A DNA stretch of 64,000 bases from Tubiluchus corallicola (Eukaryota > Priapulida > Priapulimorpha > Priapulimorphida > Tubiluchidae). Shown here in pieces: positions 25,341-37,132 of this stretch; position 1 is the stretch's first letter, and every line of letters begins with the position of its first letter. The notes beneath the pieces were generated by a model, which was given only the letters and a program-made list of their open reading frames with translations, did not search any database and was not told where the DNA came from. The stretch is taken from positions 3,122,306-3,186,305 of the forward strand of contig JAQGDQ010000001.1 in the NCBI GenBank assembly GCA_030141605.1. Direction: 5' to 3'. Both the position numbers and the translations under genes were made by a program.

Positions 25341-26195
25341 TTGTATGCTTCCTAGAAAAATGTGTAAAATCATACCACTAACAGTCGCAACAGTTCCACT
25401 AATATCATGAAATAAGTAAACAATTATATAATTACTAAGTACAGGTTGTGAGCAATCCATCTGCTAATAAATAGCAGCAACTGTGCCAACCTCAAAGATT
25501 TTTCATATTACTGCAACGATTTTTCGTCATTTTGCTGTCATGGTTGCTTATAACGCAATCTGTCTGCCAACAGATACTGTTGTGTCAGCCCCATATAATC
25601 CCCTTTTTGGTGAGCCAGCTATGCCTTGCAGGGCTGCACACATTGAAATTTAAAAAGGCCTACGTCTTTATTAATGTTATTATAGTTGTGAATTTTGGTC
25701 CTTGCCCCTGCAAAACAGTGTATGTGCTCCTGTCACTGAAAGACAAAATTCTGTGGCTTACGGATGCACTACAGTTTTTGAAATCAGTTGTAAAACCTTC
25801 TAAATTTTCTTTTAAATTTTTTCTTCATGGTTCATGTTAGAACACAAAATTGTCTAGAACACTAAGAATGGCTGCGATGTGAAAACTCGTTCATTTGTGA
25901 AAAAGTTCCAGGAACTTTTTCCATTTTTTGTGAACTTACAAACTTGACAAATGTTGGAAAAAGAAAACTTGAAGTTGAATGTTGAACGAGTTATTCATTG
26001 AGAAGGCAAACTTGAACTTGAGTTCCAACTTCAGGTTCATCGGCCAAACTAGAAATGAGACAAAAAGGGAAAACCTAATAATATCTGTTATTCGAGTCAC
26101 AGGAAATTACGTGTTAATCATGATTTTGTGCTGCTTCAAAGCTGAATATGCTAGATCTTCGGGCAGCATAGCCAGGTAATGAAGCCAGATGATTT

Positions 26196-26488
26196 GAGTG
26201 CAAAATTTAGCTAACATATATTAAAACTGCAAGGAGAATTTCAGAATGCTAGTTAAATAATTAAATAATAGTTGTTTAAGTGACTACAGTATTATTTTTT
26301 ATAAGCAGAAGTTAAGTCTTAAAAAATCACGAGCCAAGTGCAGCCAAATTTGAGTGCGAAAAATAGCTAATGTATATTAAAACTGTAAGGAGAATTCCAG
26401 AATGGTAGTTAAATAATTAAATAACAGTTATTTAAGTGTCTAAAGTCTTACTTTTTATAAGTAATAACTAAGTATAAAAAATCGTGAG
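26196..26488. repeat. Direct repeat, two copies of about 137 bp
   Basis: Copies at 26196-26333 and 26352-26488 start GAGTGC and share TATATTAAAACTG, AAGGAGAATT and TAGTTAAATAATTAAATAA, with about 15-20% differences and a period of 156 bp. An old local duplication; no coding content. Confidence 0.8.
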
Positions 26489-28345
26489 ATCTGAGCCCCA
26501 TGATGTGAATGTTCTGATTTTCTTATTTCTGTTTACAAATATTAATAAAGTGAGGAAGTTCTATAAACTTTGATCATATAAAATGCAAATATAACTTGTC
26601 TTTAGTAAGTTTTTGCAACATATATTCACTGCAAATGTGAATGCGAGAGGATGAGTTGATTTGCTTGGAACATTACTCTCTTTTTTAAAAGCTGGGTACT
26701 TCACCAGCATTACTGTTATAGTCAAGTGCCAGTTGAACAGTAGCTGCAGGTTCAGGAAAATATTCTTTTTGGGGTGAAATTGAAAATCTTGATGTTTAGT
26801 GTGGATCACTAACCTGGTGTTGTCGCTAAATAAGGCACTGTCATTAGGCTGATTTTGCTTAAGCATATTTTATACTTATTTTTATCCTTTAATGGACGAA
26901 ACATGAAAAGTCCAAAGAAAATTCAAGAAAACTCAAAAAAAAAAATCAAGGAAATTCAAAAAGACAAATTCTACATATTTAAAGGCCTCTCAATAGTAAC
27001 AAAGATTGGCTATGTAATTGAAATTGTTATTATGATTATATAGTTTGCATGTCACATTAAAATTGACAAAATGATTTATGTACTTCCTCAATAAAACAAT
27101 TGAAATTGCAAACTGAGGCATAAGTTCAAAGTTCAAGATTATGAAGTGCAAGCTCTTGAACAGGATCAATAAATTCCAAATGGACTCATCCAAACAAAAA
27201 CCAGTGGCTAAAGAATGACTTTATACGTGTTTTTGCTAAAATGTTTTTTAAAACACAAAAACTTTGTATAACTAAGCTTTTGTGTGAGGTGCAAACTGCA
27301 GTCTGTGTTTTGGCTCATTGCATTTCTGCTGCCATTTACTAATGATGCAATAAACCCGTTGAGCTTGTTTTATTTACATAGATTATTACTTTTTTTAGTT
27401 AGTTCCCAAAATGCAAACTGGCATCACTTTACTATAGAGTGGTCTAGGAGTACTATATCTGGCAACACAGGAGTTCATTAATTTGTTACAGAAATCCCTA
27501 CTATGTAAGTATAGCTAGAAAGACTGGAAATTGTTGTGCTTGTTCAATAATTAAGATTTTTATATGTACAGATCAATGGTCAGTTGCTTCAAGATTCAGG
27601 TACTATCCGTTTGGAGTTTTTGTTAATGTAAATGGATTCTTATGGTTATTTAACAAATGGATTGCCATTTCTACCAGCATTTTTTGCATTTTCATTTTTT
27701 GAGTCTACTCGGCACCTAATTTAATTACCATTCACAGTTGTGAACACGTGGGGTTACTTTTATTTTGTAATCACCTGACTGTACATCAACAAGGCATTTG
27801 TGACTTTATACGCCAGCTACTTGTTGTCTTGTACTAGCCAAAAAATTGATTTACTCTAAGTTTAAGTGTAATTTAACTGGGAAAGTTCTGAATCCCGTCA
27901 TGAATAGTGTATTACTATGCTTTCACCATGTTTCTTTTCGTGCACTTCTAAGGCAGCTCACGTGTAGTTTTGTGTACGTAGTGCCTTCCTCATCATACTC
28001 AGGGTTGCCAGACGTCCCTTATATACGGGGCATATACGGAGCAATCAATTATCCTATGTTTGATAATTTTGTCCCCTGTCTCTTTCCTGACCTTTCAGGA
28101 AAACCCAAATGTCCAGTTTTTAGTTCATTTTCAAATTTTGTAATAAAAATATATTTTTACTACCTTCTTACGGTTCTTATTAGTAACTTTTCTCAGATTC
28201 TCTTGATGAAAATAATTCAAATGTAACAATTAAATAATAATAATATTTTTCTGTTGGCTGTGTTAAATAATTTTCAAATGATTTTGCTTTTTTTCCACAC
28301 AACCAGTTAAAATCCTTGCTTTATGTTTTTAACTTGTCTCTATAT

Positions 28346-28450
28346 ATTGGTTTCATATAATTATATATATAAAGTTATATATATCATGTATCATGATATT
28401 GGTTTCATATAATTATATATATAAAGTTATATATATCATGTATCATGTAT
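28346..28450. repeat. 52 bp AT-rich tandem duplication
   Basis: Two units beginning ATTGGTTTCATATAATTATA, offset by 52 bp and nearly identical, leading into further TATA-rich sequence up to about 28490. Confidence 0.85.
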
Positions 28451-28889
28451 AAATATAAATATAATTATATATAAAACATATATATATGGTAAGGTATAGT
28501 AATTTACATTGAAAATAATTGGCAAATAGAAAACTTGCTGGAGATTTTAACAATAGCAAATTTTTTTCCGTTATTTATTTTTTGTCTTGTTGTTTTAAAA
28601 CTTCTGCATCTTAGGAAGAACCTAAGAAAATGTTCTAAAATTTTTGATGTTTATACCTAACTGCTTGAACATCAGTCTGGTAAAATTTTAAGTGACTCTG
28701 TTGTTTTCTATATGTAATATCATAATCAAAATTTTTGCACATTTTTGAGCCACTTGATGTATGTATAAAAGCAAAAATTCATTGGCTTTATGTCTCATGT
28801 ATTAAAGCACTTACATTAGCAAGCAAAAGCATAAAATCTTGACCAGTTTTATCTCGAGTAGTTTCATTGATTCAGCTTTGTAACTTCAG

Positions 28890-31800
28890 GTTGTCGAGTC
28901 GTATTGACTGGGTTAGAGAGACAGTTAAAACAGGTACATCTTTATCAGCAGCTGAGAGATTGAAAGGGCTAAAGGGACACCTATCTTGCCATTCTTTGGT
29001 ATGATGCCTGATCATTACTGACTTATAATCTTAAGATTCTATAATCTTAATATTAAGATTATTATTAATGATGGTACAAATCTGCAGTTTATTGTATCTA
29101 AAGACCATATGTGAAAAATAGGTTAAAGTGTTACCAGTAGGGGAACTGCAGGCTCAACATTAAAATTAATTCAATTAGTAGTTAGAACTGCTCTAGTATG
29201 AGTGATCTAACTTTGGAAATGCTGAACTGGCGGACCAGCTACAAGTGATTAACTTTGGATTGTTACAATTGGAACTGATTAGTCTAATGGCTTTGACATC
29301 TGCTTTGTCAGCAGATAGTCCCTTTTCAAATGCAGACTATGTTCGAGCTTTTTTACATTTCTTGATTTTCAAGTTCAATTTTCTAAATTCAGTTAATTGT
29401 TTCTTTGTACCATTGCATCTGACTGTGTAGCTCATTAAACAGTATTACGAAAATGAAGAAACATTTATGTTAATCAATTTTAATTTGGGATAACAGTATT
29501 AACTCTTAATTCATATCTTTTATAAAGTGTTAATAAATTATAATTATTTGCCTTACTGCCAAAAAGCAAAATCGTGATGCCGATTTTGAGAAAAGGATGA
29601 TTCACTAATGTATAGTACATACGTAGGGTGCATGGACATTAAAATAATTTTGTTTTTCAGCAAACAGTTGGTTGTAGCAGCTCTAGTCAGTTCTTCGTTC
29701 GCTGCCCATTTCCAGAAGTTTCCTTGCCTGATAATGTAACTGTATCTCAGTTCTGCTTACACGAATGTGACAAACATCCTGATCGCGTTGCCTTAATTGA
29801 TGCAAATACAGGTTTGATGTACACTTATGGGAAGTTAAAAATTTTAGTGAGAAATTTTGGCTACTCACTGGTGCAGCTGGGTTTTAGAAAAGGTGACGTA
29901 TTTGCGATATGTTCTCCGAACTCTCCAGAATACATTATCGTTTTCTTGGCAGCTGTTCAACTTGGAGGTATTATAACAACTACTAATCCAGAAAACACTG
30001 ATCATGAGCTGTATGGCCAGTTTGTAGATTCGGGCGCAAAGTGGGTGTACACAACGTCTTTGATACAAGAAAAGGTTGGTAGTGCAGCTATAAGGACTGG
30101 TCAAATACGGAAGATTATAGTTTTGGGAAATGCACATTTTAAGGACACTGTAACATTTGATGACTTGCTTCAAAGCGATGCACCAGCATTTCTAAATCAA
30201 TGTAAAATTAATGTAAAAGCTGACTTGGCAATATTGCCGTATTCTTCGGGAACTACAGGAAAGCCGAAGGGAGTTCAGTTGACACACTACAATGTTGTAG
30301 CGAACAATCTCCAGGCTCAACTGCAATGGCCATTCAGACAAGAAAACAAGTATCTTTTTCTTGTGCCAATGTTTCACATTTATGGCACTTTTCTTATACT
30401 TGGAATTCTGCATAGTGGTGCTGCTTGTGTCATCTTGCCCAAGTTTCACCCACCTGATTTCTTGAACACCATCCAGAAGTACAAGATAACTCATGTTCAT
30501 CTTGTTCCACCAATCATTAATTTTTTGGTGAAATCTAGCATGCCAAATACCTATGACTTGTCATCATTACAAACTATTTATTGCGGTGCAGCACCTTTAG
30601 GTAAGATTTTCACATCTTTTCCGAAGATCTATTTTTTTAGTAAAGTATGTCTCAGAAGTTGGTTTACATTTTGATGCTGCTTACGGTTACAAGAGTTAAT
30701 GCATCAACCAAAATATAGGTGTTTAAAATAAGGTCAAAATTTTTAGCCAGATATTCATTAAGAAATAATGGAAACATTGGCATATGTTGTCATCGTTAAA
30801 ATGAACTGTTGTTATATGGGGAGTTGTTTTAACTCTCTCCATCACTTTCAATATTGAATGATAAATTCAGAAACCAAAGTTGCCGTAAGAGGTTGTTAAA
30901 AATAAGAGCTTGACTGCTTTTAGATATTCTTGAAACTATATGTACGTGTGGCTTTGTGGCTGTTTTTTAACCTCTAACATTAAGGTTTTGACAGTTTAAC
31001 ATCTCATGAGTCTTTTATTAAAAGAAAAGTCATGGCTGTTGTTGGCAAGTTGACTTATTTTAACATCTGAGAAAAATGTTATAAAGTTTAAGCAATAAAA
31101 TTCCCATAAGCGCCTCTTGTAATTAGTGGCAGCAATTTGAAGTAGTGATCATTTCACGCTATTCATTGGGTGCACTCATTATGAATGAAAAATGACATCG
31201 TTCGGTTACTGTGCAATATCAACCCTTCAGTGCTTCATAGTGTTTAAGCGAACTTTTGCAAATGCAGGCACTGTTATTAACTATAAACTATCCAAAATAT
31301 TAAAGGAGAGATTATAAATACTGTTTTTTTATTAATCTGGTTGCCCACTGTGTAAGGAAAGCAATTACTGATGACAGAACAGTAATACGAAAATCTGGCT
31401 AGTTAACTCCCAGAGAGCAACAGAATAATTAGTTTAATAAGCTAAAACTCAACTTTATAAGCTAGGTAACCCACCTGACATCAGTACGTAGGTGCAAAAT
31501 TGCACGCTTGTCTAAAAGTCAACATATATCTGTATGTCCAGTACAATACTTGCGATTTTTAAGATATAATCCTGTGAATTAAAACTGTGGAATAAGGTAA
31601 CATAACAAGTATTAGCAATGTAAGTTGATGCTAATTGAGCGGATGACTAATTTTTACAAAAACATAATTAAACACAAAGATTTAATCAGCTAGTGAGTGA
31701 ACTCCAGAAATTTTGCTATGCGTGCCTTCGTGCTGTCTGCTAGCTTATGTAATTTTTTTCAAATGTGCCCGCAGTGAGGCTCGCTTAGTGGGAAATAAGA

Positions 31801-33686
31801 ATTTAAATTTCTCTTGCATTTTAACAAGGTGTTTTATGCACGCATATTGTGTAATAATTTTAATATTTTTAATTGCTTATTAAGATACAATGAATGTCGT
31901 TTGAGATTAGTTTTCCTTTTAAATTCGAGTTTGTGGAATATGAATTTTAGCTTTAATTTATTGTTGCTTCATTGGATAAATCTTTCTTACAAAATTATTA
32001 TCACTGCTGACTTAACCACTGACCTGAACTGCAAGTGCTTAAACCAAAGTTTTACGGCAGGTTTATCCATCTAACTGACACTTTTTCTCGTTTCTTATTA
32101 GCAAAAGAAGTAGGAGATGAGCTGTTAAAAAAATTTCCAACTTTGAAGACTTTCCAGCAAGCTTGGGGTATGACTGAGACAAGTCCTATTGGCACGGCTA
32201 TGCCGGAAAACGAGGCATTTTCTGGCTCAGTTGGCTACCCTGTGTTAAATACAGAAATGAAGGTACTTATTTAAACGCAGTTACAAATCCTATAAGAATT
32301 TTTGTTCTAACGCTTCTGCCCTGTTTCGTAATTACGTTAGTGTTGATTGTGAATTGCCAAATGTTTTTTAAGTATTGTTAATGTTGATTTAGGTTGTTGA
32401 CTTTGAAACGGGTGTATCGCTTGGTCCGAACAAAGAGGGTGAACTGTGGCTTCGAGGACCTCAAGTGATGAAGGGCTACCTCAACAACCAGACCGCAACT
32501 AACGAATGCATTATGGCCGATGGATTTCTGCGAACTGGAGATACTGGATATTACACTGAGGATGGGTAAGTATTTGTTCAACACATTTCAAAGCTCATAT
32601 AAATCTTAAGTGGTGACTTATGACTGATTATTTTCTTTTAACTTTTGAACAGATTGTTCAAAATGGAGTTTGTAAACTAACATAGATGTAGCAAAAGCAG
32701 CAATAATAGTATGTTAATTTTAAACCACTTAAGAAAGTAAAAGGGTTTTCCTTTATTTTTGGTTCCATTTCAACATGGCTTTAGTTGCAAAAATGATCAT
32801 CTAAATGTGGATACAAAAATTTTGAAAACTGTTTAGTAGGAATTGCTCAATGAGAATCGAATTTTCTGTAGCTTTTTTCTTTGAAGAAACCATGGATAGG
32901 GTTAATGATGGTACAAACCCCACAATTAATGAAAGAAAGATAGGAAATGTGAAAAGTTGTAATACAACCAAGATTTGAACCAATACCTGCAATATTGAAA
33001 ATGCTGAATTTGGGTGGCCATCTATAAGGCTGTACTTTGGACTGCCTTGATCACTGAGAATTCAGTTGCCTAGTGGTCTAAGGCATCTGACTTTTAAACA
33101 GGGTCCCTGCCACCTGGTTCGAAGTCAAACTGTTTTCTCAACTTTTTCAAATTTTCACTCATTCAAGCTTCTATTAAAATTTAATTGTTGCTTTTGTACC
33201 ATCACCATTAATAATAATAATAATGATAATCATGAACAATCTTATTATTATAATAATTAATGGGTAGGATTAAATTGTGGAGAGGTAAGACGAGTTATGA
33301 AAAAACTGTAGGAAGGTAAATGGCAATTGCTTGTTTTCATTTATAGGCATTTCTTTATCATTGATCGAGTAAAAGAGCTCATTAAGTACAATGCATATCA
33401 AGTAGCACCAGCTGAGTTGGAAGCGCTGTTGCTGACGCATCCTGGTGTAGAAGACGTTGCTGTAATTGGAATTCCAAATGAATGGTCAGGAGAAGTACCA
33501 AAAGCCTTTGTTGTGAGGAAGCATGACAATGTGACAAAGAGAGAGTTGATCAAGTATGCTGAGCAGAGACTTGCACGTTATAAATGGATCAGGGGCGGTA
33601 TTGAATTTGTACCAGAAATTCCTAAATCACCAAGTGGAAAAATCTTAAGAAAAGTTTTACGGATGAAAGAAAAAAGTAAACTTTAA
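28890..33686 (+). CDS. ACS3: acyl-CoA synthetase, 4CL/luciferase-like, SKL terminus; start codon not found
   Basis: Secure exons: 29661-30600, 32102-32262, 32393-32565 and 33347-33686 (537 residues), phases 1, 0, 2. Motifs: [15 protein letters not shown], an unusual AWGMTE where paralogs have G(Y/F)G(M/L)[25 protein letters not shown] and SPSGKILRK. The C-terminus is SKL, a canonical PTS1. A probable N-terminal exon at 28890-28998 lies between an acceptor (AACTTCAG) and a GTATGA donor. It joins in phase 0 like the paralogs and reads AERLKGLKGHLSC, aligning with the PTS2-like block of ACS2 and ACS5. That exon has no in-frame ATG, so an upstream coding exon must supply the start or the 5' end is damaged. 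The catalytic exons themselves look intact. Confidence 0.85.
28999..29170 (-). repeat. Possible SINE 3' end in ACS3 intron 1
   Basis: On the minus strand the stretch around 29045-29075 reads TTTGTACCATCATTAATAAT, the tail shared with the SINE-like copies at 32925-33055 and 33060-33240. The head region is not recognisable, so this is probably a truncated or decayed copy. Confidence 0.35.
32925..33055 (-). repeat. tRNA-derived SINE-like copy
   Basis: On the minus strand a B box (GGTTCAAATCTTGG) is followed downstream by TTTGTACCATCATTAA. This tail motif is shared with the plus-strand copy starting at 33060. The A box is weak. It lies in ACS3 intron 4, head to head with its neighbour. Confidence 0.55.
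33060..33240 (+). repeat. tRNA-derived SINE-like copy with a TAA tail
   Basis: The head TTGCCTAGTGGTCTAAGGCA and CATCTGACTTTTAAAC resemble a tRNA with a TTT anticodon (lysine-like), followed by the B box GGTTCGAAGTC. The body ends in TTTGTACCATCACC, then ATTAATAATAATAATAATG and similar triplets, a usual SINE tail. The cloverleaf does not close, so it is not a tRNA gene. Confidence 0.65.
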
Positions 33687-33998
33687 TGTTTTAAAGTAAG
33701 TTAATGTAGATTTTTGAATGCTAATAAGTGCCAAATGACCACATATCAAACGCACATTCTAATAAGATTTTCTTGCAACTTTCAATAGAAGTTAACTAAA
33801 GTTACTACGTAAAGCTGTTAACATTATCAATATCTGATGAATGATCTAAGTATTTTTTGTAAGAATTTAAGTAGTAGTTGTGTTGCATTCATCTTTCCAT
33901 GAGGAATGTAGTTTAGCATTATGTCGATAAAACTGTTAAATTATTTTTAGAGATGTAATTATAAAAAAAACTAACATATATACTGTAATTGGAGTAAG

Positions 33999-34480
33999 AC
34001 GTTACACAAATGTAACTAGTACCAAAAAGTTGTTCCAAATTTGTGGAACTGTAATTGTAACTTTTCCTTTTTTATTGTAATTTGCAATGGAAATATCAGT
34101 TACTTGTACTATTACATTTGTGTAGAATGAAACGAATGGTTTGTCATACTGCAAGTTGTAACGTACTGTTTAATGTTGTACATTTGTACTCTGCCCATTA
34201 CATTCATCTTTTACTACTTTACAATAGATTGTGATACAGTAGTTTCTGTTGTACAAGCCAGCAGCCTGACCTTTATTCTAGAATGAACTTTGATGCCTCA
34301 TACCCATTCCAAACATGATAATTTCATGTAACAGCTGCTTTTTATAAGAAATGTAACTGTAACTAATTACTTTACAGATGGTGGGGAAGAAGTGTAACTG
34401 TGACCAGTTACTTTTTTTGACAGTGTACCTGTACCAAGTTATATTTTCAAGCATACATCTGTAATGGTAACTGATATTGT
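33999..34480. repeat. Foldback plus degenerate GTAACTGTAACTAGTTAC repeats
   Basis: TTACACAAATGTAACTAGTAC near 34000-34020 is inverted as GTACTATTACATTTGTGTAG near 34105-34125. From there to about 34480, variants of AACTGTAACTAATTACTTT and GTGACCAGTTACTTTTTTT recur. A decayed element of the type found in many invertebrate genomes is likely. Confidence 0.55.
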
Positions 34481-34488
34481 TGTACATT

Positions 34489-34494
34489 AATAAA
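34489..34494 (+). promoter_or_regulatory. Candidate ACS3 polyadenylation signal
   Basis: AATAAA about 800 bases after the ACS3 stop. It is the nearest canonical hexamer I found, but the distance is long, so a variant signal nearer to the stop may be used. Confidence 0.3.
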
Positions 34495-36174
34495 TGAACT
34501 ATTCCAATACTGCGTACATATATAATAGATTTTGAGGGTCTTCTGTCAGTTTAATAAGCAGTCGTTTTTGCATTACTGGTAACATGAACTACAATTTGTT
34601 TTAGTCTGTTGCAAATGTTGTTGCTTTACATGGTGGTGTTGGAGATTTTATATTTTTTTGCCAAATTGTGATAATAATAGTCTTTGGAAATTTTCAAAAA
34701 CAGCATTTTTATGCACATAATATTATAGAAACTAATATATTTATGAATGCATGAAATTAGCTAATTAAGAAAAAAATTTACGATAAGTTTTTTAAAATTA
34801 CAACTATGTCTTGTCAAAATAAAAATATTATAAAGATCATTGTCAGTTATACGGAAATTTAAAGCATAAATAAAGACTAGTTTTATTATTTCTGGCTATA
34901 AGTCACTACTGGTATGTTTCCAACCACCAAATTCATGACAATTTTAGCATTTAGTTACACTAAGCCAAAAGTAACAGCAAGAAAGCAGTATCATCGAATT
35001 GTTACTTGTCATGAACTATTTAGTACAACAATAATGTTGACAGCACTTGATGGTAAAGACTGGATGCTGGCTCATAGATAGGATCGATCAAACTCACTAA
35101 TTTACCATAATATGGTTTCAATTTATATTTGTTTATGTACTCAGATTTGGGGTCTACTCTAGTGCCACTCAGTTCAGCTTAATGTCATCATTGCAGTTGT
35201 GGGCTTGTGGCAGCCATCTGAATTAGGCATAACATTTTTAAAAATAAGTTAGGCCTATCTGTTACTATAATTATCAAATTTTCTTAAGTTTTTTTCACTA
35301 GTCTGTGCCGCAGACATGTTGGCCTTTCTTTTGTCATTTAACATGAACTGTGTCACAACAAATTATTATATGTCTAGCTGGTTGGAATGTTCTTCGTTTG
35401 GCCACCTACCTTTTCGCATATTGGTGCACATTTGCTATGCACAAATCACAAGTTTATTTAAAGTCAAATACTGTATAACAGTTAATAACCTAGTTGACCT
35501 GATGAATAAACAAAATAGCAAATTATTTTTCCTTCAAAATTTGGTTGTAAGTATGCTACTTCACACATATCGATTGAGCTATAAAGCTAGGACTGCTTGA
35601 GTTCTGGTAGACAGTTGCAAAGATTTGCTTAAAAAATTGCAAAAAAGGTTGCGCGATTAATGATTCAGTATCGATGACATCGTGAGCCTATGCGAACTCA
35701 TAGTAGTAACTTATAAGCCTTCACAGTAGTTTACTAAATTGAATATGCTAAGTAGTTAGAATGCAGTCAAACGTCTTTGTTCCATCCACATTGGGACTGT
35801 AAAAAAGTTGGCAGTACAGCGAGTTTGACATTACAACGAAGTGCATTAATACATACATGTTTATCCAAATAATATTATAGGCATTTTATTTTGCTAAACA
35901 TTTGGGCATTGAGCGAGGACAGCAGTATAAAGTGGGGCGTTATAATGAGGATTTACTGTAGTTGCTTAATGTGTTCTTGTATTCTTATCAAAAAAGTTAA
36001 AAAGGTCAGATGGTTATGTTTAGGATTTTCGGTCTTACCAAATGTCAGTGCTCTACTTGGTGTCATTGTGTTCGTTAGCTGGTTTATTTGTGTTACAAAA
36101 CCACCTATGTTATTTATGTTTAATTATGTTAACTGAATTTTGATTCCAAACTGGAAAATGTATGAAAGAGAAAA

Positions 36175-36275
36175 GGTTTGAATGCATCCTGGATTTGAAC
36201 AAGGGAGTACTGGGCCTCCATACAATCAGTTATCGAGGCAGCCCAAGTTAATCCCTTATGGCTGTCCTATTAAAT
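36175..36275 (-). repeat. tRNA-derived SINE-like fragment
   Basis: On the minus strand GGGCTGCCTCGATAACTGAT resembles an A box region and TTGTTCAAATCCAGGATGC a B box, spaced as in tRNA-derived SINEs. The stems do not pair well enough for a tRNA gene. Confidence 0.5.
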
Positions 36276-36886
36276 TAGTCAGCATTTCCACGCATGTGAT
36301 TAATTAATTATCATAACTTAATGAGTTAACTAGTGAATTTGTGCTTAATTGCTTGATACTAGGTGGCGCAACGAGCCGCATGTTCGCAGGCTATAGCGAA
36401 TTTTCGTTACCTGGTGTTGGCGAAATACAGCAGGTAGGTCGAAGTTTTGCTGGGTTCATCAACAATGGTTAACACCTTCGTAAGACGCTTCGTACAGTTT
36501 TTTGTTTTCTTAAAGTTGTGATCGCATCTAATAACCTCTACGAAACTTTTGCTAATTCCATGATAAGCCTAGGAATGTTCTTACCATTCGAATGATCTTA
36601 CGTTCGTAAGAAATTTAGTGAATCCGCGCCCTGGTTTTTATTTAGGATATTCATAAATCATATTTATTCACAGAAATGGGCGAAGAGGTGTGGGTATAAC
36701 ATGTTAATTTAAAGGCGAATACTACACGTAATACGTGCACCACTTCTTTACAGGTTTATCAGGGTAACAGATCGTCTAGCTGGCTAAAAAATTACCGACT
36801 TGTATAAAAAGTTACTGGCATATAAGACTAGTTTACACATTTTTATGTATTGGTTCGTTACAAAGAGTTAATATAATTATATGTAT

Positions 36887-37020
36887 AGATCTCAGCATGA
36901 TATTGCACTACACAGATGTGTGTGAGCTACATATATATATTAGGTTTCACATATGTGTGTATGACCCATGAACATTACGAGCTACACACGTCTGTGTGGT
37001 GCAATATCATGCTGAGATCT
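36887..37020. repeat. 134 bp hairpin just upstream of ACS4
   Basis: The outer 22 bases AGATCTCAGCATGATATTGC(AC) at 36887-36908 are repeated in inverted orientation, without mismatch, at 36999-37020. Pairing continues inward for about 18 more bases with a few differences. The loop is about 50 bp. The element ends 104 bp before the ACS4 ATG exon acceptor. A miniature foldback transposon is the likely origin. Confidence 0.85.
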
Positions 37021-37132
37021 ACCTCTTTATTTACTAGCTTATTTCAAATATTTCTCTTTGAGTTTAATTGCAATAGAACTTTTAACAATTGCTGCAGTTT
37101 GTATTGTACAAATTATGTTTTCAGCATTAGAT

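Larger units (their letters stand above)
22716..28889. other. Intergenic region between ACS2 and ACS3
   Basis: Mostly non-coding. It contains a tRNA-derived SINE-like stretch near 23660, an unplaced open frame at 23924-24226, a retrotransposon 3' fragment at about 24825-25340, a direct repeat at 26196-26488 and an AT-rich 52 bp duplication near 28346. A GGGTTGCCAGACGTCCC sequence near 28002 resembles the end of known invertebrate repeats, but I found no partner end. Confidence 0.5.
33687..37124. other. Intergenic region between ACS3 and ACS4
   Basis: No gene seen. It contains a foldback of about 125 bp at 33999-34126, a degenerate TAACTGTAACTAGTTACTTT-type repeat patch to about 34480, a candidate polyadenylation signal at 34489, a SINE-like copy on the minus strand near 36175-36275, and a long hairpin at 36887-37020. 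Confidence 0.5.

Noticed and set aside
28000-28130. hAT-like element end (GGGTTGCCAGACGTCCC)
   Set aside because: Only one end-like sequence was seen; no inverted partner or 8 bp duplication was found.
33060-33125. Functional tRNA-Lys gene
   Set aside because: A and B boxes are recognisable, but the acceptor and anticodon stems do not pair, and a shared tail with another copy marks it as a SINE.
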